Shown one piece after another: positions 44,366 to 53,457 of a stretch of DNA of 64,000 nucleotides. The position numbers were made by a program, and so were the translations under genes. The DNA is from Arthrobacter sulfonylureivorans (GTDB lineage Bacteria > Actinomycetota > Actinomycetes > Actinomycetales > Micrococcaceae). The notes under the pieces were generated by a model. It made no database searches and was not told the DNA's origin. It saw nothing but the letters and a program-made list of their open reading frames with translations. Every line of letters begins with the position of its first letter. Positions within the stretch are counted from its first letter, which is position 1. Where the stretch lies: assembly GCA_004000035.1 (NCBI GenBank), contig RJAE01000001.1, positions 551,729 to 615,728 on the forward strand, in the 5' to 3' direction.

Positions 44366-46687
44366 ATGACGCAGTTGACCCGCGATGAAGCCCTGGCCAT
44401 CGCCAGAAACGCCCTGCCGATGTTTGGCATTGGCCCCGGCGCCGCCATCGACTTCGTCAAGCAGCGCGAGAACGTTGTTTTCCGCGTGACCGACGGCGAT
44501 GCCTCCTACGCGGTGAGGATCCACAGGCTCGGGCACCGAACTGACGACGAAGTCCGGACCGAGGGCGCCTTCATGGCGGCCCTTCACCAGTTAGGCGTTC
44601 CCGTTTCGGATGTGGTGCGGACAGTCTCCGGCGGTCTTTTCGCCGAGGTTAGTGGCAGCGACGGCGAGGCCTACCAGATTGATGCCCAGCACTGGGTGGA
44701 CAACAGCAGCCCTCTTGGCGATGCAGGTGATGCCTGGATGGGGACCGATGCGCTGACTGTCGGGGTTTTCTCGCGGCTGGGGGAGATCTGTGCCCGGTTC
44801 CATAGCGCTTCCCGGCATATCGGGAAGATCCCCGGCTATTCCAGGCCAGCGTGGGATCTGGACGGACTCACCGGACCCGGGGCTTTGTGGGGCGACCCGC
44901 GGCGGCTTGCCGGGACAGCTGAGGACCGCCGCCTGATCGATACCGCCGAAAAGCGCATCCGCGAGCGCCTGCTCAGCCTGGGCACTGCGCCCGAGTTCTT
45001 TGGCGTAATCCATGCCGACTTCACACCGGAGAACGTGCTGGCGGCCGGCAGTGACTTCGTTCTGATCGATTTCGATGACTTTGGCGAGGGCTGGTGGCTC
45101 TTCGACCTGGCCACCATCTTGTTCTGGTACCACCGGCATCCCCACGCCGATTGTTACCGGGCCGCCCTGCTGGACGGCTACCGCAAGGCGGCGGAGATTC
45201 CGCAGCGGGCCCTCGAAGAATTGGATACCTTCGTCCTGGCGAGGGCGCTCACATACCTTGGGTGGGCCGCCGATCGTCCTGACGATGAAACGAGCGGTTT
45301 CCTTCGGGCCGAAGTCCTGCCGGTCGTCGTCGAGATGTGCCGCGACTACACGGGCACACTGGCAAAGGTGCATTCCAAGGGACAGGCCGTGGGGGACCAG
45401 CAATTGCTGGACCGCCGGGCGGCAACCATCGGGCCCTATTCCCCGCTGTTCTATGACCGGCCGCTGCACTTGGTCTCGGGGGAAGGGGCGTGGGTCGTCG
45501 ATGCCGAAGGCAGGCGCTATCTGGATGCCTACAACAATGTCCCGCAGGTCGGCCACGCGAATCCGCGGGTGGCCGAAGCGGTATGCGCGCAAATGAAGTC
45601 GCTCAACGTCCACACGCGCTATCTCAGTGCGCCGATTGTGGACTATGCCGAGCTGCTCCTGCGCACCTTTGACGCCCCACTCGACCGGGTGTACTTCACC
45701 AACAGCGGTTCGGAGTCAAACGAACTGGCACTGCGCATTGCACGGCACATGACTGGCTGCAGCGGCATGATCGTGACGGACCACAGCTACCACGGCAACA
45801 CCATCAGCCTGGCCGCGCTCACCACCGGCCTCACGGTTTCGGAACCGCTCGGTGACCATGTCCGGACCATCCACGTTCCTGACCTTGACGGGGAGGGCCA
45901 GGCCGGCCGCCCCGGCGATATGCTGCAGGCAGCCCTGGCCGCAGTCGACACCGCCATTGCTTCACTGCAGGAGGCAGGCCACGGGGTCGCGGCGCTCCTT
46001 ATTGAGCCGGCATTCTCCACCGAGGGGTTGCCCCGCGTGCCCGAGGGCTACCTTGAGGGCCTGGCTGAACGGGTCCGGGCAGCCGGAGGGCTGGTGATCG
46101 CGGACGAGGTGCAAACCGGCCTCGGGCGGTTGGGCGACGAATGGTGGGGCCATCAGGCCACGGGAATCAAGCCCGATGTGGTGACCCTGGGTAAGCCGTT
46201 GGGCAATGGCTACCCGCTGGGTGGAGTCGTCACCACCGAGCACGTCCTCGAATCATTCAGCAGCACCAACATGTATTTCAATACATTCGCGGGCACACCT
46301 GCGGCAGCCGCTGCCGGCCACGCCGTGCTCAACGAGATCATCGACCGGGGGCTGGTTGCCCGTGCAGGTGAACTCGGACGGCATGTAGCGGCGCGGCTGG
46401 GCGAGCTCGTCGAGCGCCATCCGAGGGCAGCAGCGGCCAAGGGGCGCGGCCTGTTCTTCGGACTGGCGCTCGTCGACAGCGCCGGAGGCCCCGACAGAGA
46501 CCTGGCTAAGCGGATCGTCGAAGCTTTAGTGGGTGCCGGCATCCTGATCAGCCGAATCGGACCGAACGAGAACATTCTCAAGATCCGTCCGCCGCTGGTG
46601 ATCGAAGGGGACGAACTGGACCGGGTTATCGACGTACTGGATGCCGCGTTACTGGCCGAAGCCGGGCAGCCGGCGGCGCGGGTATGA
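44366..46687 (+). CDS. Fused APH-type kinase and class-III aminotransferase/phospho-lyase
   Basis: 773 residues, two enzymes in one chain. Residues 1-340: aminoglycoside-phosphotransferase-fold kinase, with FVKQRENVVFRVTDGDASYA, catalytic GVIHADFTPENVL (about residue 215) and metal site LIDFDDFGEGWW. Residues 355-770: fold-type I PLP enzyme, with YNNVPQVGHANPRV, NSGSESNELALRIARH, IADEVQTGLGR and PLP-binding Lys610 in VTLGKPLGNGYPLGG. This closely resembles human ETNPPL/AGXT2L phospho-lyases, which eliminate phosphate from phosphoethanolamine or phosphohydroxylysine, joined to the kinase that makes the substrate. Ribosome binding site GAGGAG. Coupled to tetR by ATGA. Confidence 0.85.
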   Translation: MTQLTRDEALAIARNALPMFGIGPGAAIDFVKQRENVVFRVTDGDASYAVRIHRLGHRTDDEVRTEGAFMAALHQLGVPVSDVVRTVSGGLFAEVSGSDGEAYQIDAQHWVDNSSPLGDAGDAWMGTDALTVGVFSRLGEICARFHSASRHIGKIPGYSRPAWDLDGLTGPGALWGDPRRLAGTAEDRRLIDTAEKRIRERLLSLGTAPEFFGVIHADFTPENVLAAGSDFVLIDFDDFGEGWWLFDLATILFWYHRHPHADCYRAALLDGYRKAAEIPQRALEELDTFVLARALTYLGWAADRPDDETSGFLRAEVLPVVVEMCRDYTGTLAKVHSKGQAVGDQQLLDRRAATIGPYSPLFYDRPLHLVSGEGAWVVDAEGRRYLDAYNNVPQVGHANPRVAEAVCAQMKSLNVHTRYLSAPIVDYAELLLRTFDAPLDRVYFTNSGSESNELALRIARHMTGCSGMIVTDHSYHGNTISLAALTTGLTVSEPLGDHVRTIHVPDLDGEGQAGRPGDMLQAALAAVDTAIASLQEAGHGVAALLIEPAFSTEGLPRVPEGYLEGLAERVRAAGGLVIADEVQTGLGRLGDEWWGHQATGIKPDVVTLGKPLGNGYPLGGVVTTEHVLESFSSTNMYFNTFAGTPAAAAAGHAVLNEIIDRGLVARAGELGRHVAARLGELVERHPRAAAAKGRGLFFGLALVDSAGGPDRDLAKRIVEALVGAGILISRIGPNENILKIRPPLVIEGDELDRVIDVLDAALLAEAGQPAARV

Positions 46688-47346
46688 GCGCCGCGGAACA
46701 GGAGCACACCACCATGGACCGCGCCCCCGGGCAGGGGACCGTACCCGAACTGCCAGAGCCGCTTCCGCTGCGGAAACGGCAACAACTTCGCACCCGCCAA
46801 GACCTGGTGCGCGCGACGATCGACATCATCGATGCTGCAGGCGCCAAGACCGCCACCATTGATCGGATCACGGTACGTGCCGGAACATCAAGGGCAACCT
46901 TGTACGCCCATTTTCCGGGCGGCCGGACGGATCTGATGTCCGAGGCCTACCGGACCATCGGGCAGGATCTCATCGACGCTGCTGAGCGCGATGCCGCCGG
47001 GCAGGACGATTGGATCGAGAAGCTCTGCGCCTACCCGCGGGCGATGCTCGACTTGGCCGCCCGCCGTGAATTGAGCCTGTTCTACAACGTCTCCGGACCC
47101 CAGCACTTCGGCATCGGCAGGCGGCGGGGCAGCGCGTCGAAGCATACGCTGGATACTTTTGTCCGCGAGCTTCGCAACGAGCAGGACAAGGGCGGCCTCC
47201 GCGCCGAACTCGACATCGAGGCCATTGCCGGCCTGCTGATCGGAGCCATTCGGGAAGCAGGCATCGATGCCTCCCGGGATCCGGGCACGGCCCCGCGCAA
47301 CCTGTCGGCGTTCCGCCAGCTCCTGGAAGCCGTCGCGGGCCGCTAG
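46684..47346 (+). CDS. TetR family transcriptional regulator
   Basis: 220 residues. After about 33 disordered residues comes the helix-turn-helix (TRQDLVRATIDIIDAAGAKT and RITVRAGTSRATLYAHFPGG), then a helical ligand domain. ATG overlaps the stop of the kinase-aminotransferase gene, so it is co-expressed and probably senses the substrate or product. Likely controls the divergent SDR and APC permease as well. Confidence 0.9.
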   Translation: MSAAEQEHTTMDRAPGQGTVPELPEPLPLRKRQQLRTRQDLVRATIDIIDAAGAKTATIDRITVRAGTSRATLYAHFPGGRTDLMSEAYRTIGQDLIDAAERDAAGQDDWIEKLCAYPRAMLDLAARRELSLFYNVSGPQHFGIGRRRGSASKHTLDTFVRELRNEQDKGGLRAELDIEAIAGLLIGAIREAGIDASRDPGTAPRNLSAFRQLLEAVAGR

Positions 47347-47465
47347 CGGCAGGCGTCGTCCGTTCCGCACACTTCCCAGCAGACGGGCCCGCACCTGGTT
47401 CGGGTCTGCCTGCTGCGTTCCTCGTTATGGGCTCCCACCCAAGGCCGCTGCGGGAAGCGGCGCGG

Positions 47466-48473
47466 TCAGGTGCGCCGGTACGTGCTGGGCGGGACACCGA
47501 AGGCACTGCGAAAGACCCGGCTGAAATGGGCGGCATCGGTGAAGCCCCAGCGGGTTGCGATGGCACCGACTGCGCGGTCGGCCTGTAGCGGATCGCGCAG
47601 GTCGCGGCGGCAGCGCTCGAGCCGGCGGGCGCGGATCCATCCGGCCACCGTGGTTCCGGCGTCGTGGAAAATGCTGTGCAAGTGCCGGGTGGAGATGAAA
47701 TGGGCTGCGGCGATGGCTGCCGGTGACAGCTCCGGGTCGCCCAGGTTCGCTTCGATGTGCTGGCGGATACGAGCGAGCAACTCGCTGTGGTGGCCGCGCT
47801 GCGGCGGCCCGTCCCCGCTGTGCAGCTCGCTGTCGAACAAGGTTGCCAGCAGGTCTACGGCGTTATGGGCCAGCCGGTGGCCGCTGGGGCCCGACAGCAG
47901 CTCAAGGTTGTCCGCCAGCTGCACCATAAACGGGCTGATCATCCGGCCGATGCCGGCATCCCCGGCCATCCGGACAGCCGTCAGTTCGGCCACCGACTCC
48001 GTCGGCAGATCCAGCGCGTCGTGCGGGAACATCAACACCAGGGTGCGGAAGTCGTCGTCGAACTCCAAGGTGTAGGGCCGGTGGGTGTCATAGACGGCCA
48101 GATCACCCGGCCGCAGGGCGGCTTCGCGGTTGTCTTGGATCAGGATGCCGGTGCCGGACAGCTGCAGGTTGAGTTTGTAGTAGAGGCGGTCGGACCGAGT
48201 GATCAGCGCCGGCGTGCGCAGCACTTTGTGGCTGTTCGCGGTCACTTCCACTACCGACAATTCGTCGAGGACGCGCGACCGCAGGCGGCCGCGGAAACCG
48301 GTGGGGGAGTTGGTGCGGGCCTGCAGGGGCACAAAGGACTCGGAAATGAGCGTGTTCCACTCGGAGAACGAGTGGGCTTCGGCGACCTGCACGGCTGAAG
48401 GCGCGGAGCCGCGGAAGTCGCTGGCAGTGCCGGATTGGCTGTGGGTGCTGCGTTCGGGATAGGTAAGCGTCAC
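47466..48473 (-). CDS. AraC family regulator with AraC_binding_2 domain (FeaR-like)
   Basis: 335 residues: an N-terminal sensing domain (about 30-215; SFSEWNTLISESFVPLQ, LSGTGILIQDNREAALRPGD, YDTHRPYTLEF) and the C-terminal AraC helix-turn-helix pair (IRQHIEANLGDPELSPAAIA ... WGFTDAAHFSRVFRSAFGVP). This layout is that of FeaR, which controls the E. coli tyramine oxidase genes tynA/feaB, and a copper amine oxidase lies 0.9 kb away. GTG 48473 is used as start, with GAAGGGG five bases before it. Regulation of the amine oxidase is inference. Confidence 0.85.
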   Translation of the reverse strand: MTLTYPERSTHSQSGTASDFRGSAPSAVQVAEAHSFSEWNTLISESFVPLQARTNSPTGFRGRLRSRVLDELSVVEVTANSHKVLRTPALITRSDRLYYKLNLQLSGTGILIQDNREAALRPGDLAVYDTHRPYTLEFDDDFRTLVLMFPHDALDLPTESVAELTAVRMAGDAGIGRMISPFMVQLADNLELLSGPSGHRLAHNAVDLLATLFDSELHSGDGPPQRGHHSELLARIRQHIEANLGDPELSPAAIAAAHFISTRHLHSIFHDAGTTVAGWIRARRLERCRRDLRDPLQADRAVGAIATRWGFTDAAHFSRVFRSAFGVPPSTYRRT

Positions 48474-48591
48474 GGTGGCCCCTTCGCTTGGAACCTGGAT
48501 CAGGTGTGTCTCACGACACAGTCCCCATACCATAGCGCCTGCTCCGCCGCCTTGTCATCTATTTTCCACAACCGGCGAAAAAAGAAGTGGA

Positions 48592-49188
48592 TCAGGAATC
48601 CGCCGCGACCATGCGGAGCCAGCTGTCCAGATGTTCAATCAACTGTTCGGGGGAGTGGTGGTCCGGGGTGAGGGAGGCCGTGATCTGTGCGCCCAACAGG
48701 AAGGACATGAGCTGCCCTGCCAGTACGTCATCGCTGGCCTGGGTGTGGACCTCGCCAGCTTCCCGCGCCTCGGCGAGGAAGCGCATGAAGTCCACGCGCC
48801 AACGTTCCATCGAGTCGGCATGGAGTGCGGCCTTGTCCGGGTCGTTGAGGGCCTTTTGCCAGAAGGGGATGACCAGTCGGGCCTCGCTGATGGTCACGTC
48901 TGTCACCGGCAGGACTTCCATGCAGTAGCGGCGCAGGGCGTCCAGGCCGCTGTGGCCGCGGATGGAATCGGCCACCCGCCGGTTTGTCTGGTCGAAAACG
49001 TAGCCGAAGGCAAAGGCCAGCAGGTCGTCCTTGGTGGGGAAGTAGGGCTTGAGGGCGCCGTTGGCAAAGCCCGCTTCCGCGGCAATTTCACGCATGGTGG
49101 CACCGTCGATGCCGTACCGGGCGATGATCCGCCACGTAGCCTGGACCAGTTCGATCCTGCGTTGGTCGTGGTCGACGATCTTCGGCAC
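48592..49188 (-). CDS. TetR family transcriptional regulator
   Basis: 198 residues: helix-turn-helix at the N-terminus (VQATWRIIARYGIDGATMRE, EAGFANGALKPYFPTKDDLL) and a TetR C-terminal domain. It is divergent from the copper amine oxidase gene, the probable target. Similar to the BetI-like regulators. The intergenic region has a near-symmetric CGTAGA...TCTACG arm pair. Confidence 0.92.
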   Translation of the reverse strand: MPKIVDHDQRRIELVQATWRIIARYGIDGATMREIAAEAGFANGALKPYFPTKDDLLAFAFGYVFDQTNRRVADSIRGHSGLDALRRYCMEVLPVTDVTISEARLVIPFWQKALNDPDKAALHADSMERWRVDFMRFLAEAREAGEVHTQASDDVLAGQLMSFLLGAQITASLTPDHHSPEQLIEHLDSWLRMVAADS

Positions 49189-49211
49189 CGGCAGCCTCCA
49201 GATAAAACGTG

Positions 49212-49259
49212 CGTAGAAAAAACCCTTGCCTTGAATCCTACTGAGGGTTATTCTCTACG
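49212..49259 (+). promoter_or_regulatory. Promoter and candidate operator of the amine oxidase gene
   Basis: TTGCCT (49226-49231), 17-base spacer, TATTCT (49249-49254). Around it CGTAGA (49212-49217) and TCTACG (49254-49259), with inner AACCC and GGGTT, form an inverted repeat that would let the divergent TetR protein repress this promoter. Confidence 0.55.
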
Positions 49260-49338
49260 AACATAGAAAAAAGAACGTGGTGTCGCTCACAGCTGCTTTC
49301 CGGCCCGCGTTTTCCCCGTCGTTCGTGAAAGGGCCGCT

Positions 49339-51255
49339 ATGACCACCGCTGCTGCCGCCACTGTTTCCTCCTATGCTTTGGCCTCCGCCGAAGAAATCAC
49401 CGCCGTCCGCACCATCCTGGCCGAGGCGGGGCTGGCGGGGGAAAACACCCGCTTCGCCTACCTCGGGCTGCTGGACCCGCCGCGCCGCGGAGGCGAAGCG
49501 ACCGAAGACCGGCGTTTCCGCGCCTTCCTGCTCGATGTCACCGGTGCCGCGCCGAAGGACGTGACCGTCTCCGTCACTTCCGGCAAGGTCCTGACGGTGG
49601 CCGAGCTGGATACCTCGGTGACCGGCGAGTTGCCGGTGCTGGAGGAGGAGTTCGAGGTTGTTGAAGCGATCCTCTCCACCGATGAGCGCTGGCTGAAAGC
49701 CATCGCCGAGCGCGGTCTGGAGATCGACAAGGTGCGGGTCGCTCCGCTCTCTGCCGGCGTGTTCGAGTATCCGGAGGAGAAGGGCCGGCGGATCCTGCGC
49801 GGCTTGGCCTTCTACCAGAACTTCCCCGAGGACAGCGCCTGGGCACACCCGATCGACGGGCTGGTGGCCTACGTGGACATCGTGAACAAGACCGTGGACC
49901 AGGTGCTGGACTTCGGTGCCATGCCCGTTCCGGCCGAGCACGGCAACTACACGGATCCGGACCTGACCGGCGAGCTCCGCACCACGCAGAAGCCCATCGA
50001 GATCACCCAGCCCGAGGGCCCCAGCTTCACGGTCACCGGCGGCAACCACATCGAGTGGGAGAAGTGGTCTTTCGATGTCGGCTTCGACGTCCGAGAGGGC
50101 GTGGTGCTGCACAACATCGGCTTCCAGGACGGCGACCGCACCCGCTCCATCATCAAGCGGGCATCCATCGCGGAAATGGTGGTCCCTTACGGCGACCCGT
50201 CGCCGGTGCGCTCCTGGCAGAACTACTTCGACACCGGCGAATACCTGGTGGGCCAGTACGCCAACTCGCTGGAACTGGGCTGCGACTGCCTGGGCGAGAT
50301 CACCTACCTCTCGCCCGTGATCGCCGACGGTTTTGGCAACCCGCGCGAGATCCGCAACGGCATCTGCATGCACGAGGAGGACTACTCCATCCTGGCCAAG
50401 CACTCCGACCTGTGGACCGGGATCAACTACACCCGCCGCAACCGGCGCATGGTGGTCTCCTTCTTCACCACCATCGGCAACTATGACTACGGCTTCTATT
50501 GGTACCTCTACCTGGACGGCACCATCGAGTTCGAGGCCAAGGCCACCGGGATCGTGTTCACCAGCGCCTACCCGGGCAAGGGCTACGAGTACGCCTCCGA
50601 GATGGCCCCGGGACTGGGCGCGCCGTACCACCAGCACCTGTTCAGCGCCCGGTTGGACATGGCACTGGACGGCTTCACCAACCGGGTAGAGGAAGAGGAA
50701 GCGGTGCGGGTTCCCCTCGGCGAAGGCAACGAGCGAGGCAACGCCTTCAGCCGCCGTCGCACGCTGCTGAAGACCGAGGCCGAGGGCGTCCGCGAAGCCA
50801 ACATGCCGGCCGGCCGGACCTGGCACATCTCCAACCCGGAATCCGCAAACCGGCTCGGCGAGCCGGTGGCCTACAAGCTGATGCCACAGGGCCAGCCCAT
50901 GCTGCTGGCCGACCCGGAGTCGTCGGTGGCCAAGCGCGCGGCGTTCGCCGCCAAGGACCTGTGGGTCACCCAGTACTCAGAGGACGAGCGCTACCCGACC
51001 GGCGACTTCGTAAACCAGCATGCCGGCGGCGCCGGGCTGCCGGCCTACGTGGCGCAGGACCGCAACATCGATGGCGAGGACATTGTGCTCTGGCATACCT
51101 TCGGCCTGACCCACTACCCGCGGGTGGAGGACTGGCCTATTATGCCCGTAGACACGGCCGGATTCAGGCTCCGCCCGGATGGTTTCTTCGACCGCAGCCC
51201 CGTGCTGGACGTGCCGGCAAGCAAGCCTGCCGCCGGCGGGCACTGCCACCGCTAA
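49339..51255 (+). CDS. Copper-containing primary amine oxidase
   Basis: 638 residues. Oxidises primary amines to aldehyde, NH3 and H2O2 using copper and self-made topaquinone. Every key residue has the number known for the A. globiformis enzyme (AGAO): topaquinone precursor Tyr382 in IGNYDYGF, catalytic base Asp298 in [11 protein letters not shown], copper ligands His431 and His433 in [11 protein letters not shown] and His592 in [11 protein letters not shown]. Likely substrates are phenethylamine, tyramine or histamine, with the neighbouring aromatic genes favouring tyramine/dopamine. ATG 49339 has AAAGGG before it. No signal peptide is seen, as in AGAO. Confidence 0.96.
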   Translation: MTTAAAATVSSYALASAEEITAVRTILAEAGLAGENTRFAYLGLLDPPRRGGEATEDRRFRAFLLDVTGAAPKDVTVSVTSGKVLTVAELDTSVTGELPVLEEEFEVVEAILSTDERWLKAIAERGLEIDKVRVAPLSAGVFEYPEEKGRRILRGLAFYQNFPEDSAWAHPIDGLVAYVDIVNKTVDQVLDFGAMPVPAEHGNYTDPDLTGELRTTQKPIEITQPEGPSFTVTGGNHIEWEKWSFDVGFDVREGVVLHNIGFQDGDRTRSIIKRASIAEMVVPYGDPSPVRSWQNYFDTGEYLVGQYANSLELGCDCLGEITYLSPVIADGFGNPREIRNGICMHEEDYSILAKHSDLWTGINYTRRNRRMVVSFFTTIGNYDYGFYWYLYLDGTIEFEAKATGIVFTSAYPGKGYEYASEMAPGLGAPYHQHLFSARLDMALDGFTNRVEEEEAVRVPLGEGNERGNAFSRRRTLLKTEAEGVREANMPAGRTWHISNPESANRLGEPVAYKLMPQGQPMLLADPESSVAKRAAFAAKDLWVTQYSEDERYPTGDFVNQHAGGAGLPAYVAQDRNIDGEDIVLWHTFGLTHYPRVEDWPIMPVDTAGFRLRPDGFFDRSPVLDVPASKPAAGGHCHR

Positions 51256-51270
51256 CCAGGGGGTGTGGAG

Positions 51271-51777
51271 ATGACCGCGGTCGCGCAGTTGAGATCCACG
51301 GCACCGCACGACGGCGGCGCGTGGCTTGTGCCGCTGGCACGGCTGTGCGCCGTGGTCGCCTTCATATCCATCGCCGCCCACCTGTGGATGGCCTGGCAGC
51401 ACCTGGACACGCCGTGGCAGAGTCTGTTGATGCTGGCCATGGCGGCGTTCTGCCTGCCGTGCGCACTGAAAACGTGGCGCCACGGCGGGGCCGGACCCGC
51501 CCGGATGTTGATGTTCGCGGCGCTGGGTATGGCAGCCTTCCACACCCTGCTGCTGACGGGGGCCGGCTCGCATGCCGGCGGCCATGCCGGGCACGGGATG
51601 GCCTCAGCCGCGGGCAGCACTGTGATCGCTGGCGGCCACGCCGGGACCGCCGTCCCGTCCGCGCCGTTGACAGCGGCCCTTCCGCACACCGAAATGATGC
51701 TGGGCGTCATCCTGCTGGAACTGGCGGCGGCCATGTCGGCGGCCCTCTACCTGCACCGGCTGCGCCAGCGCCGCTAG
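51271..51777 (+). CDS. Small four-span membrane protein with His-rich loop
   Basis: 168 residues, four hydrophobic spans (ARLCAVVAFISIAAHLWMAW, LLMLAMAAFCLPCALKTW, ARMLMFAALGMAAFHTLLLT, EMMLGVILLELAAAMSAALY). Between spans 3 and 4 is a stretch rich in His, Met and Gly (GSHAGGHAGHGMASA). It follows the amine oxidase stop by 15 bases, so both share a transcript. The His/Met loop suggests copper binding and a role in loading the oxidase; this is inference. ATG 51271 is used, as AGGGGG is placed eight bases before it. Confidence 0.75.
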   Translation: MTAVAQLRSTAPHDGGAWLVPLARLCAVVAFISIAAHLWMAWQHLDTPWQSLLMLAMAAFCLPCALKTWRHGGAGPARMLMFAALGMAAFHTLLLTGAGSHAGGHAGHGMASAAGSTVIAGGHAGTAVPSAPLTAALPHTEMMLGVILLELAAAMSAALYLHRLRQRR

Positions 51778-51868
51778 AAGCGCAGGCTGACTAAGGTTTT
51801 GGCCCGCGTTGCGGCGCGAAGGTCCCTCGCCGTTTGGCAGCGGAGTGCGCCGGGCGTATGAATGAGGG

Positions 51869-53392
51869 GTGACCCCAGACTCCGACTCCGCGCCAGAGAA
51901 CCGTCCTGCTGTCGACCTTTCGGTCGGCCCCGACGGCCCTGACGGCGCCGAGGCGGGCTTCGTGCCGGATCCCGGCCGCTGGCGGATCCTGGCCGTGCTG
52001 CTGGTGGCCATCTTCATGTCGCTGGTCAGCGTCAGCATTGTTAACGTGGTGCTGCCGTCCATCCAGATCGGGCTGGGGGCGTCCGACTCGGACCTGCAGT
52101 GGGTGCTTTCCGGCTACGCGCTGACCTTCGGTGTGGTGCTGGTGGCCGCCGGCCGGGCGGGCGACATTCTGGGCCGCGGGCCGTTGTTCATCGCGGGTGT
52201 CGCGCTTTTCACGCTCTCCTCGGTGGCCGCCGGACTGGCTCCCGACCCGCTCACCCTGAACATCGCACGCTTTCTGCAAGGGCTGGGTTCCGGACTGTTG
52301 AATCCGCAGGCCGTGGGCATGATCCAGCAGTACTTCCGCGGCGCCGAACGCGGCCGGGCCTATGGCGCACTCGGCAGCGTGATTGGGATTTCGGTGGCCA
52401 TCGGGCCCTTGCTCGGCGGGATGATCATTGAGTTCGTCGGCGTGCAGCAGGGGTGGCGCTGGACGTTCCTGGTGAATGTTCCTTTCGGGATCCTGGCCAT
52501 TGTGCTCGCCTTGATGTGGTTCAAGCCCCGGCACGCCGACGGCCGCGGGGATGCTGCCACAGCCGATCGCGACTTGGATCCGCTCGGAGCTGTGCTCCTG
52601 GGACTGGCGGTGCTGGCGCTGCTGCTGCCGTTCGTGGAACGCGGGACCGGTCCCTGGATCTGGCTGCTGCTCCCCGGCGGAGCGGCACTGCTGGCGTCGT
52701 GGGCGTGGTGGGAACATGCCTACCGACGTCGTGGCCGGAGCCCGATGGTGGACCTGCGCATCTTCCGCACGCACAGCTTTTCGAACGGCTCCGTGATTGC
52801 CGGCCTGTACTTCATGGGTGTGACCAGCGTGTGGGTGTTGGTGGCGCTCTACATCCAGCAAGGTCTGGGCGGCACCGCGCTTGAGGCCGGGCTGATCGGC
52901 CTGCCCGCCGCCCTGCTCGGCGCGTATGCCTCGCACTGGTCCGGCAAGCGAGTTCTGGAGCAAGGGCGGCAGTCGATCGTCGTCGGAATCCTCTGCGCGT
53001 TGCTGGGGCTGGGCCTGACCATCGCGGTCATCCAACTGGAGGCGGCCGGCGTGCTCAGCATCTGGTGGATGCTGTTGACGTTGTCCTTCATCGGCATGGC
53101 ACAGGGATTGATCATTACCCCCAACCAGACGCTGACGCTGGCCGAGGTGCCGTTGGAGTATTCCGGCAGCGCCGGGGGAGTGCTGCAGACGTCGCAGCGG
53201 ATTGGCACCGCCGTGGGCATCGCGGTGATCACCGCCGTCGCCTTTTCCGTCCAGGCCATGGCGGGCTGGACCGCGGCGATCACCGCGGGACTCTGTGTCA
53301 CTGCTGTCTCTGTCATGGCTACGCTGGTGATTGCCGTCTCCGATGCCCGCCGCGGCTCGCGTGCGTCCTTACGGCGGGCCGGCAGCAGCTGA
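51869..53392 (+). CDS. MFS exporter, DHA2 (14-span) family
   Basis: 507 residues with 14 membrane spans; begins FMSLVSVSIVNVVLPSIQIGL with motif D/A-type loops RAGDILGRGPLFIAG, RFLQGLGSGLLNPQAVGMIQ and GRAYGALGSVIGISVAIGPLLG. EmrB/QacA-type proton antiporter; possibly exports toxic amines or aromatic products of this cluster, but drug export is equally possible. GTG 51869 has TATGAA six bases upstream (51857-51862), like other leaderless starts, although this hexamer is a poorer match. Confidence 0.9.
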   Translation: MTPDSDSAPENRPAVDLSVGPDGPDGAEAGFVPDPGRWRILAVLLVAIFMSLVSVSIVNVVLPSIQIGLGASDSDLQWVLSGYALTFGVVLVAAGRAGDILGRGPLFIAGVALFTLSSVAAGLAPDPLTLNIARFLQGLGSGLLNPQAVGMIQQYFRGAERGRAYGALGSVIGISVAIGPLLGGMIIEFVGVQQGWRWTFLVNVPFGILAIVLALMWFKPRHADGRGDAATADRDLDPLGAVLLGLAVLALLLPFVERGTGPWIWLLLPGGAALLASWAWWEHAYRRRGRSPMVDLRIFRTHSFSNGSVIAGLYFMGVTSVWVLVALYIQQGLGGTALEAGLIGLPAALLGAYASHWSGKRVLEQGRQSIVVGILCALLGLGLTIAVIQLEAAGVLSIWWMLLTLSFIGMAQGLIITPNQTLTLAEVPLEYSGSAGGVLQTSQRIGTAVGIAVITAVAFSVQAMAGWTAAITAGLCVTAVSVMATLVIAVSDARRGSRASLRRAGSS

Positions 53393-53457
53393 TTCCGCGC
53401 GCTGCCGCCACCGGGCTGACCGGAGCCAGCGGCACACGGGCCCCGGGCAACCGTGGA

